A stretch of 63,360 bases of DNA from SB15 sp964639245 (GTDB lineage: Bacteria; Chloroflexota; Anaerolineae; Aggregatilineales; J027). How positions within the stretch are numbered: the stretch's first letter is position 1; every line of letters begins with the position of its first letter. The stretch spans positions 1 through 63,360 of the forward strand of contig CAZXCU010000022.1 in NCBI GenBank assembly GCA_964639245.1. Reading direction: 5' to 3'. The translations under genes and the position numbers were made by a program. Positions 1-7,398 of this stretch are shown piece by piece. Under the pieces are notes generated by a model, which was given only the letters and a program-made list of their open reading frames with translations, searched no databases and had not been told where the DNA came from.

Positions 1-43
1 CATTACTTGCAGCAAAGAAAATATATCTAAGGAGAGACTACCG

Positions 44-706
44 ATGGCAATTTATGATATTTCTGTCCCGATTTCCAATGCGCTGGTGGTGTGGCCCGGG
101 TCGCCCACCGTGCGAATCCGTAACACCAGCCATGTTGACAATGGCGATATGGCGACGGTTTCTGAGCTTATCATGTCGTCGCATACCGGAACACATCTGG
201 ATGCCCCCAAGCATTTTATCGCGGGGGGAGCAACGGTGGATACGCTCGATTTAGATGTGCTGGTCGGTTGGGCGCGGGTGGTGCAGGTGGACGATTCGGT
301 CAATGATATTACCGCCGAGGTGCTGGAAAATCTGAAAATCCCGGTGGACACCATGCGACTGCTGATTAAAACGCGCAATTCCAACCTCTGGGCGCAGGGA
401 CACACCACCTTTGATGAACAGTATGTGGGGGTGAGCGAAGATGGCGCTCGCTGGTTGGTGGAACGCGGCGTGCGGTTGATTGGCGTGGATTATCTGTCGG
501 TGTCGCCGTTTGCTGACCCGGTGCCGACCCACATTGTGCTGCTTGAAGCGGGGGTGATTCCGGTTGAGGGGTTAAACCTGACGGATGTGCCGCCGGGCAT
601 GTATCAACTGGTGTGTTTGCCGATGAAATTGCAAGATGGGGATGGTGCGCCCTGCCGTGCGATTCTGATTAGCAACATTGACGCAGGCGCGAAATCCGGC
701 GAATAA
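44..706 (+). CDS. Cyclase-family metal-dependent hydrolase (kynurenine formamidase-like)
   Basis: A 220-residue cytosolic protein of the cyclase/KynB-like family, which uses divalent metal to hydrolyse amides or lactams such as N-formylkynurenine or isatin. The signature HTGTHLDAPKH is at residues 47-57, with His47, His51, Asp53 and His57 as likely metal ligands. The C-terminal half keeps the family's GVDYLSVSPF and EGLNLT stretches. Length is normal for the family. ATG at 44 follows a strong AAGGAG Shine-Dalgarno sequence at the usual distance. No kynurenine-pathway gene lies beside it, so the substrate cannot be named. A Rho-independent terminator follows at once, so it is probably the last or only gene of its unit. 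Family assignment is firm; the reaction is inferred. Confidence 0.9.
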   Translation: MAIYDISVPISNALVVWPGSPTVRIRNTSHVDNGDMATVSELIMSSHTGTHLDAPKHFIAGGATVDTLDLDVLVGWARVVQVDDSVNDITAEVLENLKIPVDTMRLLIKTRNSNLWAQGHTTFDEQYVGVSEDGARWLVERGVRLIGVDYLSVSPFADPVPTHIVLLEAGVIPVEGLNLTDVPPGMYQLVCLPMKLQDGDGAPCRAILISNIDAGAKSGE

Positions 707-718
707 ACCGTTCATGAC

Positions 719-753
719 CCCACCCGAACCTAAGAAAATGCGGGTGGGTTTTT
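719..753 (+). terminator. Rho-independent terminator after the cyclase-family gene
   Basis: CCCACCCG at 719-726 pairs with CGGGTGGG at 741-748 and is followed by a run of T. The rest of the gap to the MFS gene (754-1024) is AT-rich and otherwise empty, apart from a worn copy of the dispersed palindrome at about 900-930. Confidence 0.75.
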
Positions 754-899
754 CCGTCTTTTGGCGGATGGCAAATTCCCCGAAGATTTTTATAATTTTG
801 GCAAATTTCAAGCGAGGTTCAAAAACAGCATGTCAGTCTGCACCCGTGTGTCTTTTAATCAGGATATTGCCAAATTGATGGGTGGTGCATAGGCAAAGC

Positions 900-931
900 G
901 GACGCGACTCGCAGAGATCACGTCCCTACAA
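900..931. repeat. Degenerate copy of the dispersed GGAC...GTCCCTAC palindrome
   Basis: The segment starts GGACGCG and ends CACGTCCCTAC, the same outer arms as the intact palindromes at 6197, 23798, 37354 and 44686. The core is longer and no longer symmetrical. It reads as an old, decayed member of that family upstream of the MFS gene. Confidence 0.35.
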
Positions 932-1024
932 TTTAGATTTTTCCCTCATCCGGCACTTCTCCTGAAGTCTTTTTCGATTCTCACAATTTTCAACAGAAAC
1001 TATCCTCTCTAGGAGATGTGTACT

Positions 1025-2248
1025 TTGTTTGCTTGGCAAAAAATGGACGCGGCGCGGGTGTTCTTGGTCTATTCCGGTCTGATGTCGCTGAGTTTTACGA
1101 TGGTGTTCACCGTGAATTTGTTCTATCAAGCGGAAACGGTGGGGTTGAATCCCTTTCAGTTGGTGCTGGTGGGAACGGTGCTGGAAGCAACGGCGTTTGT
1201 ATTTGAAATTCCGACAGGGGTTTTGGCGGATACCTATAGTCGTCGTTTGTCGGTGATTCTGGGGGTGGTGCTGCTCGGACTCGGCATTTTGATTCAGGGA
1301 TTTTTCCCGCTTTTTGGCGCGATTCTGCTGTCTCAATGGGTGATGGGGATTGGCTATACCTTCATTAGTGGGGCGGGCGATGCGTGGATCGCGGATGAAG
1401 TCGGGGTTGACCGCGCCGGACAGGTATTTATTCAGGCCGGGCAGGTTGGGCGTGTTGTTGGGCTGGTGTGCATTTTTATCAGTGTCGGGTTGGCGACGAT
1501 TCATATTGCGTTGCCGATGGTGGTGGGCGGGGTTGTGATGCTGGGGTTGGCGGGCTTTTTAAGCCTGTTCATGGGCGAAACGGGGTTTACCCCCACCCCC
1601 CGCGAAGACCGCAGTACATGGCACGCTATGACCGGGACATTCGGTGACGGCGTAAAACTGGTAAAGATGCGTCCGATTCTGCTGTCTTTCATTTTCATGT
1701 CGCTGCTGTATGGTATTTTCAGCGAAGGCTTTGACCGCCTGTGGACACCGCATTTGCTGGATAATTTTGCTTTTCCCACCCTTGGCAACCTTGAACCGAT
1801 TGTCTGGTTCGGGGTGATTGATGGGGTCGGGGCGCTGATGAGCATGGCAGGGGCGGAAATTGTGCGGCGCAGGGTGGATATGAACCACCCCAAACAAATT
1901 TCCCGGACGCTGATTCTGTGTTATGCCGGCATGAGCGCGGCGATTGTCGGATTTGCGCTGGTGGGTAGTTTTGGCGGGGCGCTGGTCTTTTTGTGGCTGG
2001 CGGGGGTGCTGCGTTCGGTGGCTGGCCCCTTGGATGCCACATGGCTGAATTACAACCTTGATTCGAGCGTGCGGGCGACGGTGATTTCGATGAATGCCCA
2101 GACCAATGCCTTCGGTCAGATTTTTGGTGGGCCGATGGTGGGGGCAGTGGCGACTCGCGGGTCGCTGCGGCTTGCCATGATAATTGTTGGGATGCTGGTT
2201 GCGCCCTTGGTGTGGATGACCGCCCGCGCCAGCCGCCAGCAGAGTTAA
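1025..2248 (+). CDS. MFS transporter
   Basis: An integral membrane protein of about 407 residues with roughly twelve hydrophobic segments, in the layout of the major facilitator superfamily. The conserved loop 2-3 region reads GVLADTYSRR, a variant of the MFS motif GxLaDrxGRR. Start choice: AGGAG at 1011-1015 touches the ATG at 1016 and so cannot serve it, but sits nine bases before an in-frame TTG at 1025 followed by FAWQKMDAAR. I therefore prefer TTG 1025. ATG 1016 and ATG 1043 are the alternatives. The substrate is not recognisable; this branch of MFS often contains drug or metabolite exporters. It appears monocistronic, with a terminator right after it. Confidence 0.9.
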   Translation: MFAWQKMDAARVFLVYSGLMSLSFTMVFTVNLFYQAETVGLNPFQLVLVGTVLEATAFVFEIPTGVLADTYSRRLSVILGVVLLGLGILIQGFFPLFGAILLSQWVMGIGYTFISGAGDAWIADEVGVDRAGQVFIQAGQVGRVVGLVCIFISVGLATIHIALPMVVGGVVMLGLAGFLSLFMGETGFTPTPREDRSTWHAMTGTFGDGVKLVKMRPILLSFIFMSLLYGIFSEGFDRLWTPHLLDNFAFPTLGNLEPIVWFGVIDGVGALMSMAGAEIVRRRVDMNHPKQISRTLILCYAGMSAAIVGFALVGSFGGALVFLWLAGVLRSVAGPLDATWLNYNLDSSVRATVISMNAQTNAFGQIFGGPMVGAVATRGSLRLAMIIVGMLVAPLVWMTARASRQQS

Positions 2249-2262
2249 TACATAAAAATGTT

Positions 2263-2286
2263 AGGGGTGAAAAATCACCCCTTTAT
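2263..2286 (+). terminator. Rho-independent terminator after the MFS gene
   Basis: AGGGGTGA (2263-2270), an AAAA loop and TCACCCCT (2275-2282), followed by TTATT. It lies 14 bases after the MFS stop codon and could also act on the converging HicB-like gene. Confidence 0.7.
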
Positions 2287-2393
2287 TCATTATCGCTAAA
2301 GGTTACCGCATATTCGATGTTTTGCGGTGATTCTGTACGAATTTCTCCCGAACTAAAGCGTGTAACCACCACCGACGACCCTTGAGAAACTGT

Positions 2394-2654
2394 TCAGCTT
2401 GTGACGGTTAATTGACGGCGAGGGCGTGGAACTGGCAAACCATCTTCAAGTAAACTGAGAATATATTCCTTTGCTGCGTCCGATAGATTTTTCCGTGCTT
2501 CTTTAAGGGTTTCACCTTCCGACACACACCCCGGCAACTCAGGGTGAGAGACAAAGAAGATATGTTCGCCTGCTTCTGTTTCATCATCCTCGATATCAAT
2601 TGAGTAAGGAAGGTTAGCGAGTTCTTGCGCCAATTTTTCTAGTTTAGTTGTCAT
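2394..2654 (-). CDS. HicB-family antitoxin-like protein
   Basis: An 86-residue protein with the HicB partial RNase H-like fold pattern: ISIDIEDD-type opening strand, HPELPGCVSEGET, then a helix KEARKNLSDAAKEYI. HicB proteins neutralise HicA mRNA interferases, though many solitary HicB-like proteins exist. The start is set at ATG 2654 (MTTKLEKLAQ), which overlaps the end of the small upstream frame by about eleven bases; a longer version from 2696 would lie entirely within that frame. No HicA dsRBD-like protein is present: the upstream partner position holds a fragment broken by a MITE. It is therefore an orphan antitoxin or a relic of a toxin-antitoxin pair. It lacks the C-terminal HTH or RHH found in some HicB proteins. 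Confidence 0.8.
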   Translation of the reverse strand: MTTKLEKLAQELANLPYSIDIEDDETEAGEHIFFVSHPELPGCVSEGETLKEARKNLSDAAKEYILSLLEDGLPVPRPRRQLTVTS

Positions 2655-2949
2655 TGTTCGCAGCCTCATCTGCCGGTAGTTCTTTTTGGCGAACACGATA
2701 ATTGTCTGGTTGGATTATCACCAAAACGCCTCTCAATTTATCACGGTATAAATCGGCTAAAGCCTGTTTAAGTGTGTTGGTTATTTTTGTTTCATCCTTA
2801 TGGACAAATCAATTAAAAACCAAACGATTGCGGACAGCATGGATGCTGTCCCTACAAGAAATGCACCCGTAGGGACGGGATATATCCCGTCCGCTAAAGT
2901 TGGATTCATTTAAGGTCTAATTGCCTTGTCCATTAATAAGGTAGCGCAA
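2644..2949 (-). pseudogene. Small unidentified gene interrupted by a MITE
   Basis: On the minus strand a frame ending in VIIQPDNYRVRQKEL and a TAA stop at 2644 overlaps the HicB-like start. Reading upstream it hits the 132-bp element at 2801-2932. If the element and one TTA copy are removed, the frame continues without a stop through KITNTLKQALADLYRDKL back past a possible TTG at 2949. The overlap with the antitoxin is typical of a translationally coupled partner. I do not recognise the family: the first part faintly resembles the N-terminal helix of small nucleotidyltransferases, but the GS motif is absent. It could instead be chance open frame. Confidence 0.35.
2801..2932. mobile_element. 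MITE copy 1 (132 bp, TTA target duplication)
   Basis: Terminal inverted repeats TGGACAA and TTGTCCA bound a 132-bp element flanked by TTA at 2798-2800 and 2933-2935. It is about 95% identical, in inverse orientation, to the copy at 6157-6288. Inside are two palindromes (2832-2851 and 2873-2892) joined by CCTAC...GTAGG. There is no coding capacity, so it must have been moved by a transposase encoded elsewhere. Bases 2936-3038 beyond it carry no recognisable gene. Confidence 0.85.
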
Positions 2950-3038
2950 CGATTCCTTGATAATTTTGAGGGGGATAGTCCAATAATATGCTCGCTAAAA
3001 TCTGCGCTACATACTTAATATGCAAATCCTGCGTAATT

Positions 3039-3521
3039 TTAACAAGAAATTACAACAGAAGGCGATTTACAATTGTCTAAAGCCCACCGTATCCAGAATC
3101 GCAGCCAAATTAAACGTGCATAGAAGGGATCGTAGGTGGTAGGTGAGGGCGGTAAATCACCCAAGTTATTTTCATCATCGTCAATGTCTGCTTCCCATCC
3201 TGCCATGCCTTCTGCAAAAACGCTTCGCAGCAAATAGGCTTCACTAACCATGCGATAATGTTCATCAGTAATAGGGAAAACAATATTATTCGTCATTAAA
3301 ATACCTGTCTCAGGATGGGATAACCAATCTACTAATCCAACCTCTTCTGCCATTTCTATCCACGCTGAATAATTGATGTAGCGCCAATTGGCATCGGGTT
3401 CAAGTGTATCGTCATTAGGGAAAATAGGTGCATCAGGCAGTGAAATACGTTGGACATCCCAATCAGGTGGTTCATACTCCTCATTCCAAAATTTTTCGCC
3501 AATGGTGATAGTACAGACCAT
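3039..3521 (-). CDS. Hypothetical acidic protein, downstream of the TIR-HAM1 gene
   Basis: A 160-residue soluble protein, strongly acidic, rich in Trp and Tyr, with no signal peptide or membrane segment. A conspicuous C-terminal helix contains RLIWLRFWIRWALDNC. I do not recognise a named family; similar Trp-rich helices occur in small accessory proteins of unknown function. ATG 3521 is preceded by TAAGG. It begins 20 bases after the stop of the TIR-HAM1 fusion on the same strand, so the two are probably cotranscribed, and it is a candidate partner or regulator of that protein. It could equally be an unrelated passenger of the accessory region. Confidence 0.7.
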   Translation of the reverse strand: MVCTITIGEKFWNEEYEPPDWDVQRISLPDAPIFPNDDTLEPDANWRYINYSAWIEMAEEVGLVDWLSHPETGILMTNNIVFPITDEHYRMVSEAYLLRSVFAEGMAGWEADIDDDENNLGDLPPSPTTYDPFYARLIWLRFWIRWALDNCKSPSVVISC

Positions 3522-3541
3522 CTTAAAATTTACCTTATTTG

Positions 3542-4528
3542 TTACTCTAGCGTGTAATTGCTCTGCAAAAATTCCATAAATTCCAGAATAGCACGGCGGC
3601 GCATGGTGATCGAGAGGCGTTCGGATTCGCTCATTTCGGCAAGGGTAATGTCAAACCCCTGCGGGATAAACACCCGATTCCAGCTATAGCCAGTGGGGTG
3701 GGGAAAATCGGCGATGCGACCCGGCAGCACCCCGACAAATTTACGGGTAATCGTGCCATCGTTAAAGGCAATCGCGGCAACCCCTTCGGCGTATTTATCC
3801 TCAAAATTGCGGAGCATTTTGCACAGTGTTTCCAAGCCCAGTGTAAAAATCATCGAAGTGGTCATGCCGCCGGGCAACCCACCCAAAACACGAATCGCCA
3901 GCGCCGATTGTTCGACAAAGACAGGGCGTTTCAAAATATCATAGGCCTGGCGGACTTTGTGCAAGGCGACCTGTCCGGCATCCACCTGTTGAATATCATC
4001 CAACTGAATGGGGATGGTTTGCAAATTGCGCCCCAGAATTTCTTGGTAGGCATCCTGTTTGGGGCGGTTGGTGGTGGCAAAAACCAAGTCGGAAATGGCG
4101 AGTCGGGGGGCGGTGTCGTTCGGATTGCGGAAGGGGCGCAGGGGGTTAAAAATCACACGCTCAATCGCAAACAGGCCATTCAGCAGGCGCACCGTATTTT
4201 CCCGCGTGAGGCCGTTGGCAAGGTCAATCACATGCAGTTGGCGAAGGTCATCGGGCAGGGCAGCGGGTTTAATCTGGACGGGGGCAATGGATTTGCCTAA
4301 TTTCCGGGCGGTTTGCAGTTCCTTCTGACACCATTCTGATTGGAGCGACTCCGGCGAAAGCACATAGAGAAAACACGGTGCCTCAGCGATACGGGTTTCG
4401 ATTTCGCGCCACCAATTTTCGCCAATGTTCAAGCGGTCATCAAACCACACGTCATGCACATTTAGCGCTTGAGCGATTTCTAGCACCTGTTCTTTGTCCA
4501 CCCGCGCATAACTGATGAAAATTTTCAT
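3542..4528 (-). CDS. TIR domain fused to a degenerate HAM1/ITPase-like domain
   Basis: A 328-residue soluble two-domain protein. Residues 1-88 form a TIR domain: KIFISYAR at the start, WFDDRLNIGENWW, FLYVLSPESL and WCQKELQ, with Glu70 at the position of the catalytic glutamate of TIR NADases. Residues 147-325 follow the whole HAM1/ITPase (non-canonical purine NTP pyrophosphatase) pattern: VFATTNRPK, VALHKVRQAY, VEQSALAIRVLGGLPGG, NFEDKYAE, IPQGFDITLAEMS and RRRAILEF. The catalytic positions are altered: the metal/base Asp of VED is Gln207, the acidic residue before it in the chain is Gln180/181, GWDP has become SWNR, and SHR has become TMR. This suggests a nucleotide-binding pseudoenzyme controlling a TIR effector. 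The SD (GGAGGG) lies in a hairpin. Domain calls are firm; an immune role is inferred. Confidence 0.88.
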   Translation of the reverse strand: MKIFISYARVDKEQVLEIAQALNVHDVWFDDRLNIGENWWREIETRIAEAPCFLYVLSPESLQSEWCQKELQTARKLGKSIAPVQIKPAALPDDLRQLHVIDLANGLTRENTVRLLNGLFAIERVIFNPLRPFRNPNDTAPRLAISDLVFATTNRPKQDAYQEILGRNLQTIPIQLDDIQQVDAGQVALHKVRQAYDILKRPVFVEQSALAIRVLGGLPGGMTTSMIFTLGLETLCKMLRNFEDKYAEGVAAIAFNDGTITRKFVGVLPGRIADFPHPTGYSWNRVFIPQGFDITLAEMSESERLSITMRRRAILEFMEFLQSNYTLE

Positions 4529-4534
4529 GCGATT

Positions 4535-4569
4535 CCCTCCATTGGCATTGAGTATAGGCCAATGGAGGG
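4535..4569 (-). promoter_or_regulatory. Hairpin that encloses the ribosome-binding site of the TIR-HAM1 gene
   Basis: An 11-bp perfect inverted repeat (CCCTCCATTGG at 4535-4545 and CCAATGGAGGG at 4559-4569) with a 13-base loop sits just before the ATG at 4528. On the minus strand the arm nearer the start codon contains GGAGGG, the only Shine-Dalgarno sequence, seven bases from the ATG. Folding would hide it. Read on the plus strand the same hairpin is followed by TTTTT, so it might also stop antisense transcription. Confidence 0.6.
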
Positions 4570-4584
4570 GTTTTTGAGAAATTT

Positions 4585-6132
4585 TTATTGGCTAGGGGGT
4601 GGGGTGCAGCCGTGCATGGGTATAGGCGTGCCGCTAAAAATTTGCGGGGAGGGGGTGTTATTGGTTTCGTTTTCCTCTGTAATCTGCTGGAATGGGTCAA
4701 CCGTGAGGAGTGTAGAATCGGTTATTAATTCGCTGGCGGGGAAATAAACGCTGTCACCGCTTGCCAGCCCGGATTCAACAAATTTCAGTTGTTGATTGAT
4801 TTGTACGAGAAAAGGCGGTGCGTCGCCTTCGCCAATGTTTTCAATTGTGATCCCTTCCACGACTGCCGCGCAAACGGGACTCATCCCGACAATCAGTGTA
4901 ATCTGTAAATCGGGCAAGGGGTTGTTGCTGGCAGGATAGGGGGTGGGGGTGCAAAAACGAGTCGGGGTCATTAGTTGCGCGAAGGTGACATTGTTGGTTT
5001 CGTCAAATTCATCTATGACATTGGCGGAATCAATTTGAACATGAATCTCCGTTTTGTCAGCACGGAACTGGGCAGGTAGCCGCACGCTTTTGCCGCTTTT
5101 GAGTCCGGCAATGTCATGAATTTCTTCCCCGCCGAACAAAATCACATCAAAGGTTGTAAGCTCATCGGCCTGACCGACGTTGATAATTTCAACATGGGTA
5201 ATCGTTCCGCCGCAAACCGCTTCATCAAAAATGAATTGGGCGGTTAAATCCGGTTTGGGGTGGGCGGGGGAGGTGGGGGAAGGCGTACACACCACAAAAT
5301 ATTCCGCATACGCCCCTACTGTCGAAGGGGCAATCATGATGAGGTTGTTATTTTCGTCGGCTTCATCGACCTCAAAATACACGTCAATTTGTCCCCGCAA
5401 ATTGAGCGTGTTGTACTGGCGCATGGAAATTTCATAAGATTCACCGACGGCGAGTCCGTCAATGCGTGTTTCGACCCCGCTTAATTCAACCACAAACGCT
5501 CCGGCATCGGTTTGGCCTGCGTTGATAATTTCAATGGTTTCGATGCGGCGACTTGTGCCACATTCTCCTAACGAATCGTTGTAAAAAACACGGGCTTGTA
5601 AATCGGGGCGTTCGTTTTGAGGAATCGGGGTGGGCGATTGATAATCGGCGGGTGGGGGTGTCCATGTGGGGGTACAAAAATAAAGATACTGGCGGCCTAG
5701 ATAGTCGGCGGGGATGATGGTGCTGGCGTGGTTGTTGTATTCGTTCGCTTCTGCAATCTGATTGTCAATGTCTACACTGGCTTCAATCGCAACATCGGGC
5801 GTAACCGCTACCAGATAATATTGAAGGTCGCCGGCCTCTAATCCCGCTATTGAAATTTCCACCCCGTTGACATTGGCGGTGAATCTGCCAACCTGCGAAG
5901 TGCTGTTGTTGCGAATGGTGACTGTGACCTGTGCATCTGTTGAAGGACAGCTAAAAACAGGCGTGAATTGAATGTCGACGGTTAAATCGGGCATGTGGGT
6001 AGCGCGGGTTGGGGCGGCAGTGGGGGTCAACCCTGCCGTTGTATCACTATAGGCCATGACCATTGCCGCGACGTACAGACTGGAGAGAATGAATCCGATT
6101 AAAAAAAGGCTAGTGAATACTGCTTTTTGCAT
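4585..6132 (-). CDS. Exported protein with four CARDB domains
   Basis: A 515-residue protein with an N-terminal membrane segment (about residues 5-27) acting as signal anchor, then four tandem CARDB-type Ig-like domains. Each begins with PDL followed by a beta strand (PDLTVDIQF, PDLQARVFY, PDLTAQFIF, PDLQITLIV) and ends with the N-rich CARDB terminus (EANEYNN, DEADENNN, DEFDETNN, TEENETNN). The domains are joined by short Pro/Thr linkers. CARDB domains are cell-surface adhesion or spacer modules. No catalytic domain is present. The 166-residue single-CARDB protein upstream on the same strand is a paralogue; a MITE now separates them, 24 bases before this start codon. Confidence 0.85.
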   Translation of the reverse strand: MQKAVFTSLFLIGFILSSLYVAAMVMAYSDTTAGLTPTAAPTRATHMPDLTVDIQFTPVFSCPSTDAQVTVTIRNNSTSQVGRFTANVNGVEISIAGLEAGDLQYYLVAVTPDVAIEASVDIDNQIAEANEYNNHASTIIPADYLGRQYLYFCTPTWTPPPADYQSPTPIPQNERPDLQARVFYNDSLGECGTSRRIETIEIINAGQTDAGAFVVELSGVETRIDGLAVGESYEISMRQYNTLNLRGQIDVYFEVDEADENNNLIMIAPSTVGAYAEYFVVCTPSPTSPAHPKPDLTAQFIFDEAVCGGTITHVEIINVGQADELTTFDVILFGGEEIHDIAGLKSGKSVRLPAQFRADKTEIHVQIDSANVIDEFDETNNVTFAQLMTPTRFCTPTPYPASNNPLPDLQITLIVGMSPVCAAVVEGITIENIGEGDAPPFLVQINQQLKFVESGLASGDSVYFPASELITDSTLLTVDPFQQITEENETNNTPSPQIFSGTPIPMHGCTPPPSQ

Positions 6133-6156
6133 GAATGGGTCTCCTGCATCTACTTA

Positions 6157-6288
6157 TGGACAAGGCAATTAGACTTTAAATGAATCCAACTTTTGCGGAC
6201 GGGATATATCCCGTCCCTACAGGTGGATTTCTCGTAGGGACAGCATCCATGCTGTCCGCAATCATTTGGTTTTTAATTGCTTTGTCCA
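6157..6288. mobile_element. MITE copy 2 (132 bp, TTA target duplication)
   Basis: Same length, terminal repeats and internal organisation as the copy at 2801-2932, with about seven substitutions, and in the opposite orientation. It is flanked by TTA at 6154-6156 and 6289-6291. The internal palindromes are at 6197-6216 and 6238-6257. It lies between two CARDB genes and probably within their transcript, where it would form a long hairpin. Confidence 0.85.
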
Positions 6289-6336
6289 TTACTTCCATGA
6301 GTCGTTGCGGGGAGCAAATTTATAACAGCCAATTTT

Positions 6337-6837
6337 TTAGGTCAGGACGATGAACGGTGTAGGGGTGGGCGTGCAAGACACCAGATAGGTACTGGTCGCT
6401 GAAGACAGAATGCTCACATTGTTTTCCTCATTCCATTCAGGGACGCGCTGGGTAACATCCACTTCAACCTGAATCGACCAGCTCATGCGGGCATCTTCGA
6501 TCATAATCGAGTACGAAGCACCTGCGGCTAATGACTCAATTTCAAACAGTTGTTGGTCGTTAATCTGCACCTGAAATGTGCCTGCATCCCCACTGCCGGT
6601 GTTATAAATCGTGATTTGGTCAATATACCCCTGCACCCCACATGCGTTCGGGTTGGCATATAAACTGTAGCCCACCTGTAATTCGGGCAAAGATTCGCCT
6701 TGACCGGGCGGGGTGTTGGATCTGGGTAGGGGTGTTTGGTTGGTGGTTGAGTCTGAAAATTGGCTGCAAAAATAGAGTAAGAGACCGAGCAAAAGCAGGG
6801 TAAAAATAACTCCGGCAACGGGTTTATAAAATAACAT
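6337..6837 (-). CDS. Exported protein with one CARDB domain
   Basis: A 166-residue protein with an N-terminal hydrophobic segment (residues 8-27, possibly ending in a Cys) followed by a short Pro/Gly linker and a single CARDB domain from PELQVGYSL to PEWNEENNV, then a TPTP tail. It is a shortened paralogue of the four-domain protein downstream. It is probably anchored to the outside of the membrane. No enzymatic residues are visible. A GGAGG-type Shine-Dalgarno sequence precedes ATG 6837. Together the pair look like a locally expanded surface-protein family. Confidence 0.75.
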   Translation of the reverse strand: MLFYKPVAGVIFTLLLLGLLLYFCSQFSDSTTNQTPLPRSNTPPGQGESLPELQVGYSLYANPNACGVQGYIDQITIYNTGSGDAGTFQVQINDQQLFEIESLAAGASYSIMIEDARMSWSIQVEVDVTQRVPEWNEENNVSILSSATSTYLVSCTPTPTPFIVLT

Positions 6838-7140
6838 GACGCGCCTCCTATAGCATTCTTCTATGAATATGAGTCGCGTCAGGCGTGCAAAATATCACAG
6901 GCAATGTTGCGCCGAAAAAAAAGAACGCAGCCATTGCTGACTGCGCCCTTTCCCCCTCATCTCCCCTATTAGGAGGTCACTTGTAATATCACATTCATAT
7001 CGTTTGCTTACACTCGTCAGTATAGGCTAAAACTAATACAAAGTGTGTGAAACTTTCAGAAATTTTACGTGAAGAATTCATGCAAATGTAAACGGGGAAA
7101 ATGGCAACTTGTGGTATCTTATAAGAGGAGGAATTTGACT
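6838..7140. other. Intergenic stretch without a recognised gene
   Basis: About 300 bases between divergent genes. It must hold both promoters. I see only AT-rich sequence and a few short imperfect inverted repeats, with no intact dispersed repeat and no RNA gene. Confidence 0.5.
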
Positions 7141-7398
7141 ATGAAATGGCAAGAGGTTCGTGAACTTGCACCCCATCGGTGGGTGGTGATAGAAGCGATT
7201 AATGCGTATACCGAAGGCGCACGCCGCGTGGTGGATGAATTGACTCTGGTAGGCGCATTCGGAGATGATTTTCGGCAAGCGTGGGAATGTTACAAAGCGA
7301 ATGCGGATGGAAGGCGAGAACTTTATCCTGTTCATACAGTCAAAGAAGAATTGCAGATTGAAATTATGGATAAATTTCATCGGGTAATTAAAGACTGA
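7141..7398 (+). CDS. Small hypothetical protein preceding a retropepsin-like protease
   Basis: An 85-residue soluble protein (MKWQEVRELAPHRWVVIEAI at the start). ATG 7141 follows an excellent AAGAGGAGG Shine-Dalgarno sequence, which rules out the longer frame from 7069. Its TGA overlaps the ATG of the next gene by one base (TGATG), a sign of translational coupling. No known domain is recognised; similar small proteins are often paired with aspartyl-protease-like proteins, as if forming a two-gene unit. The function is unknown and a toxin-antitoxin-like role is only a guess. Confidence 0.75.
   Translation: MKWQEVRELAPHRWVVIEAINAYTEGARRVVDELTLVGAFGDDFRQAWECYKANADGRRELYPVHTVKEELQIEIMDKFHRVIKD

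Noticed and set aside
3542..4528. Interpretation as a Thoeris component
   Set aside because: Thoeris needs a ThsA-type NADase (SIR2 and SLOG) next to the TIR gene; none is here, and the HAM1 fusion is foreign to ThsB.
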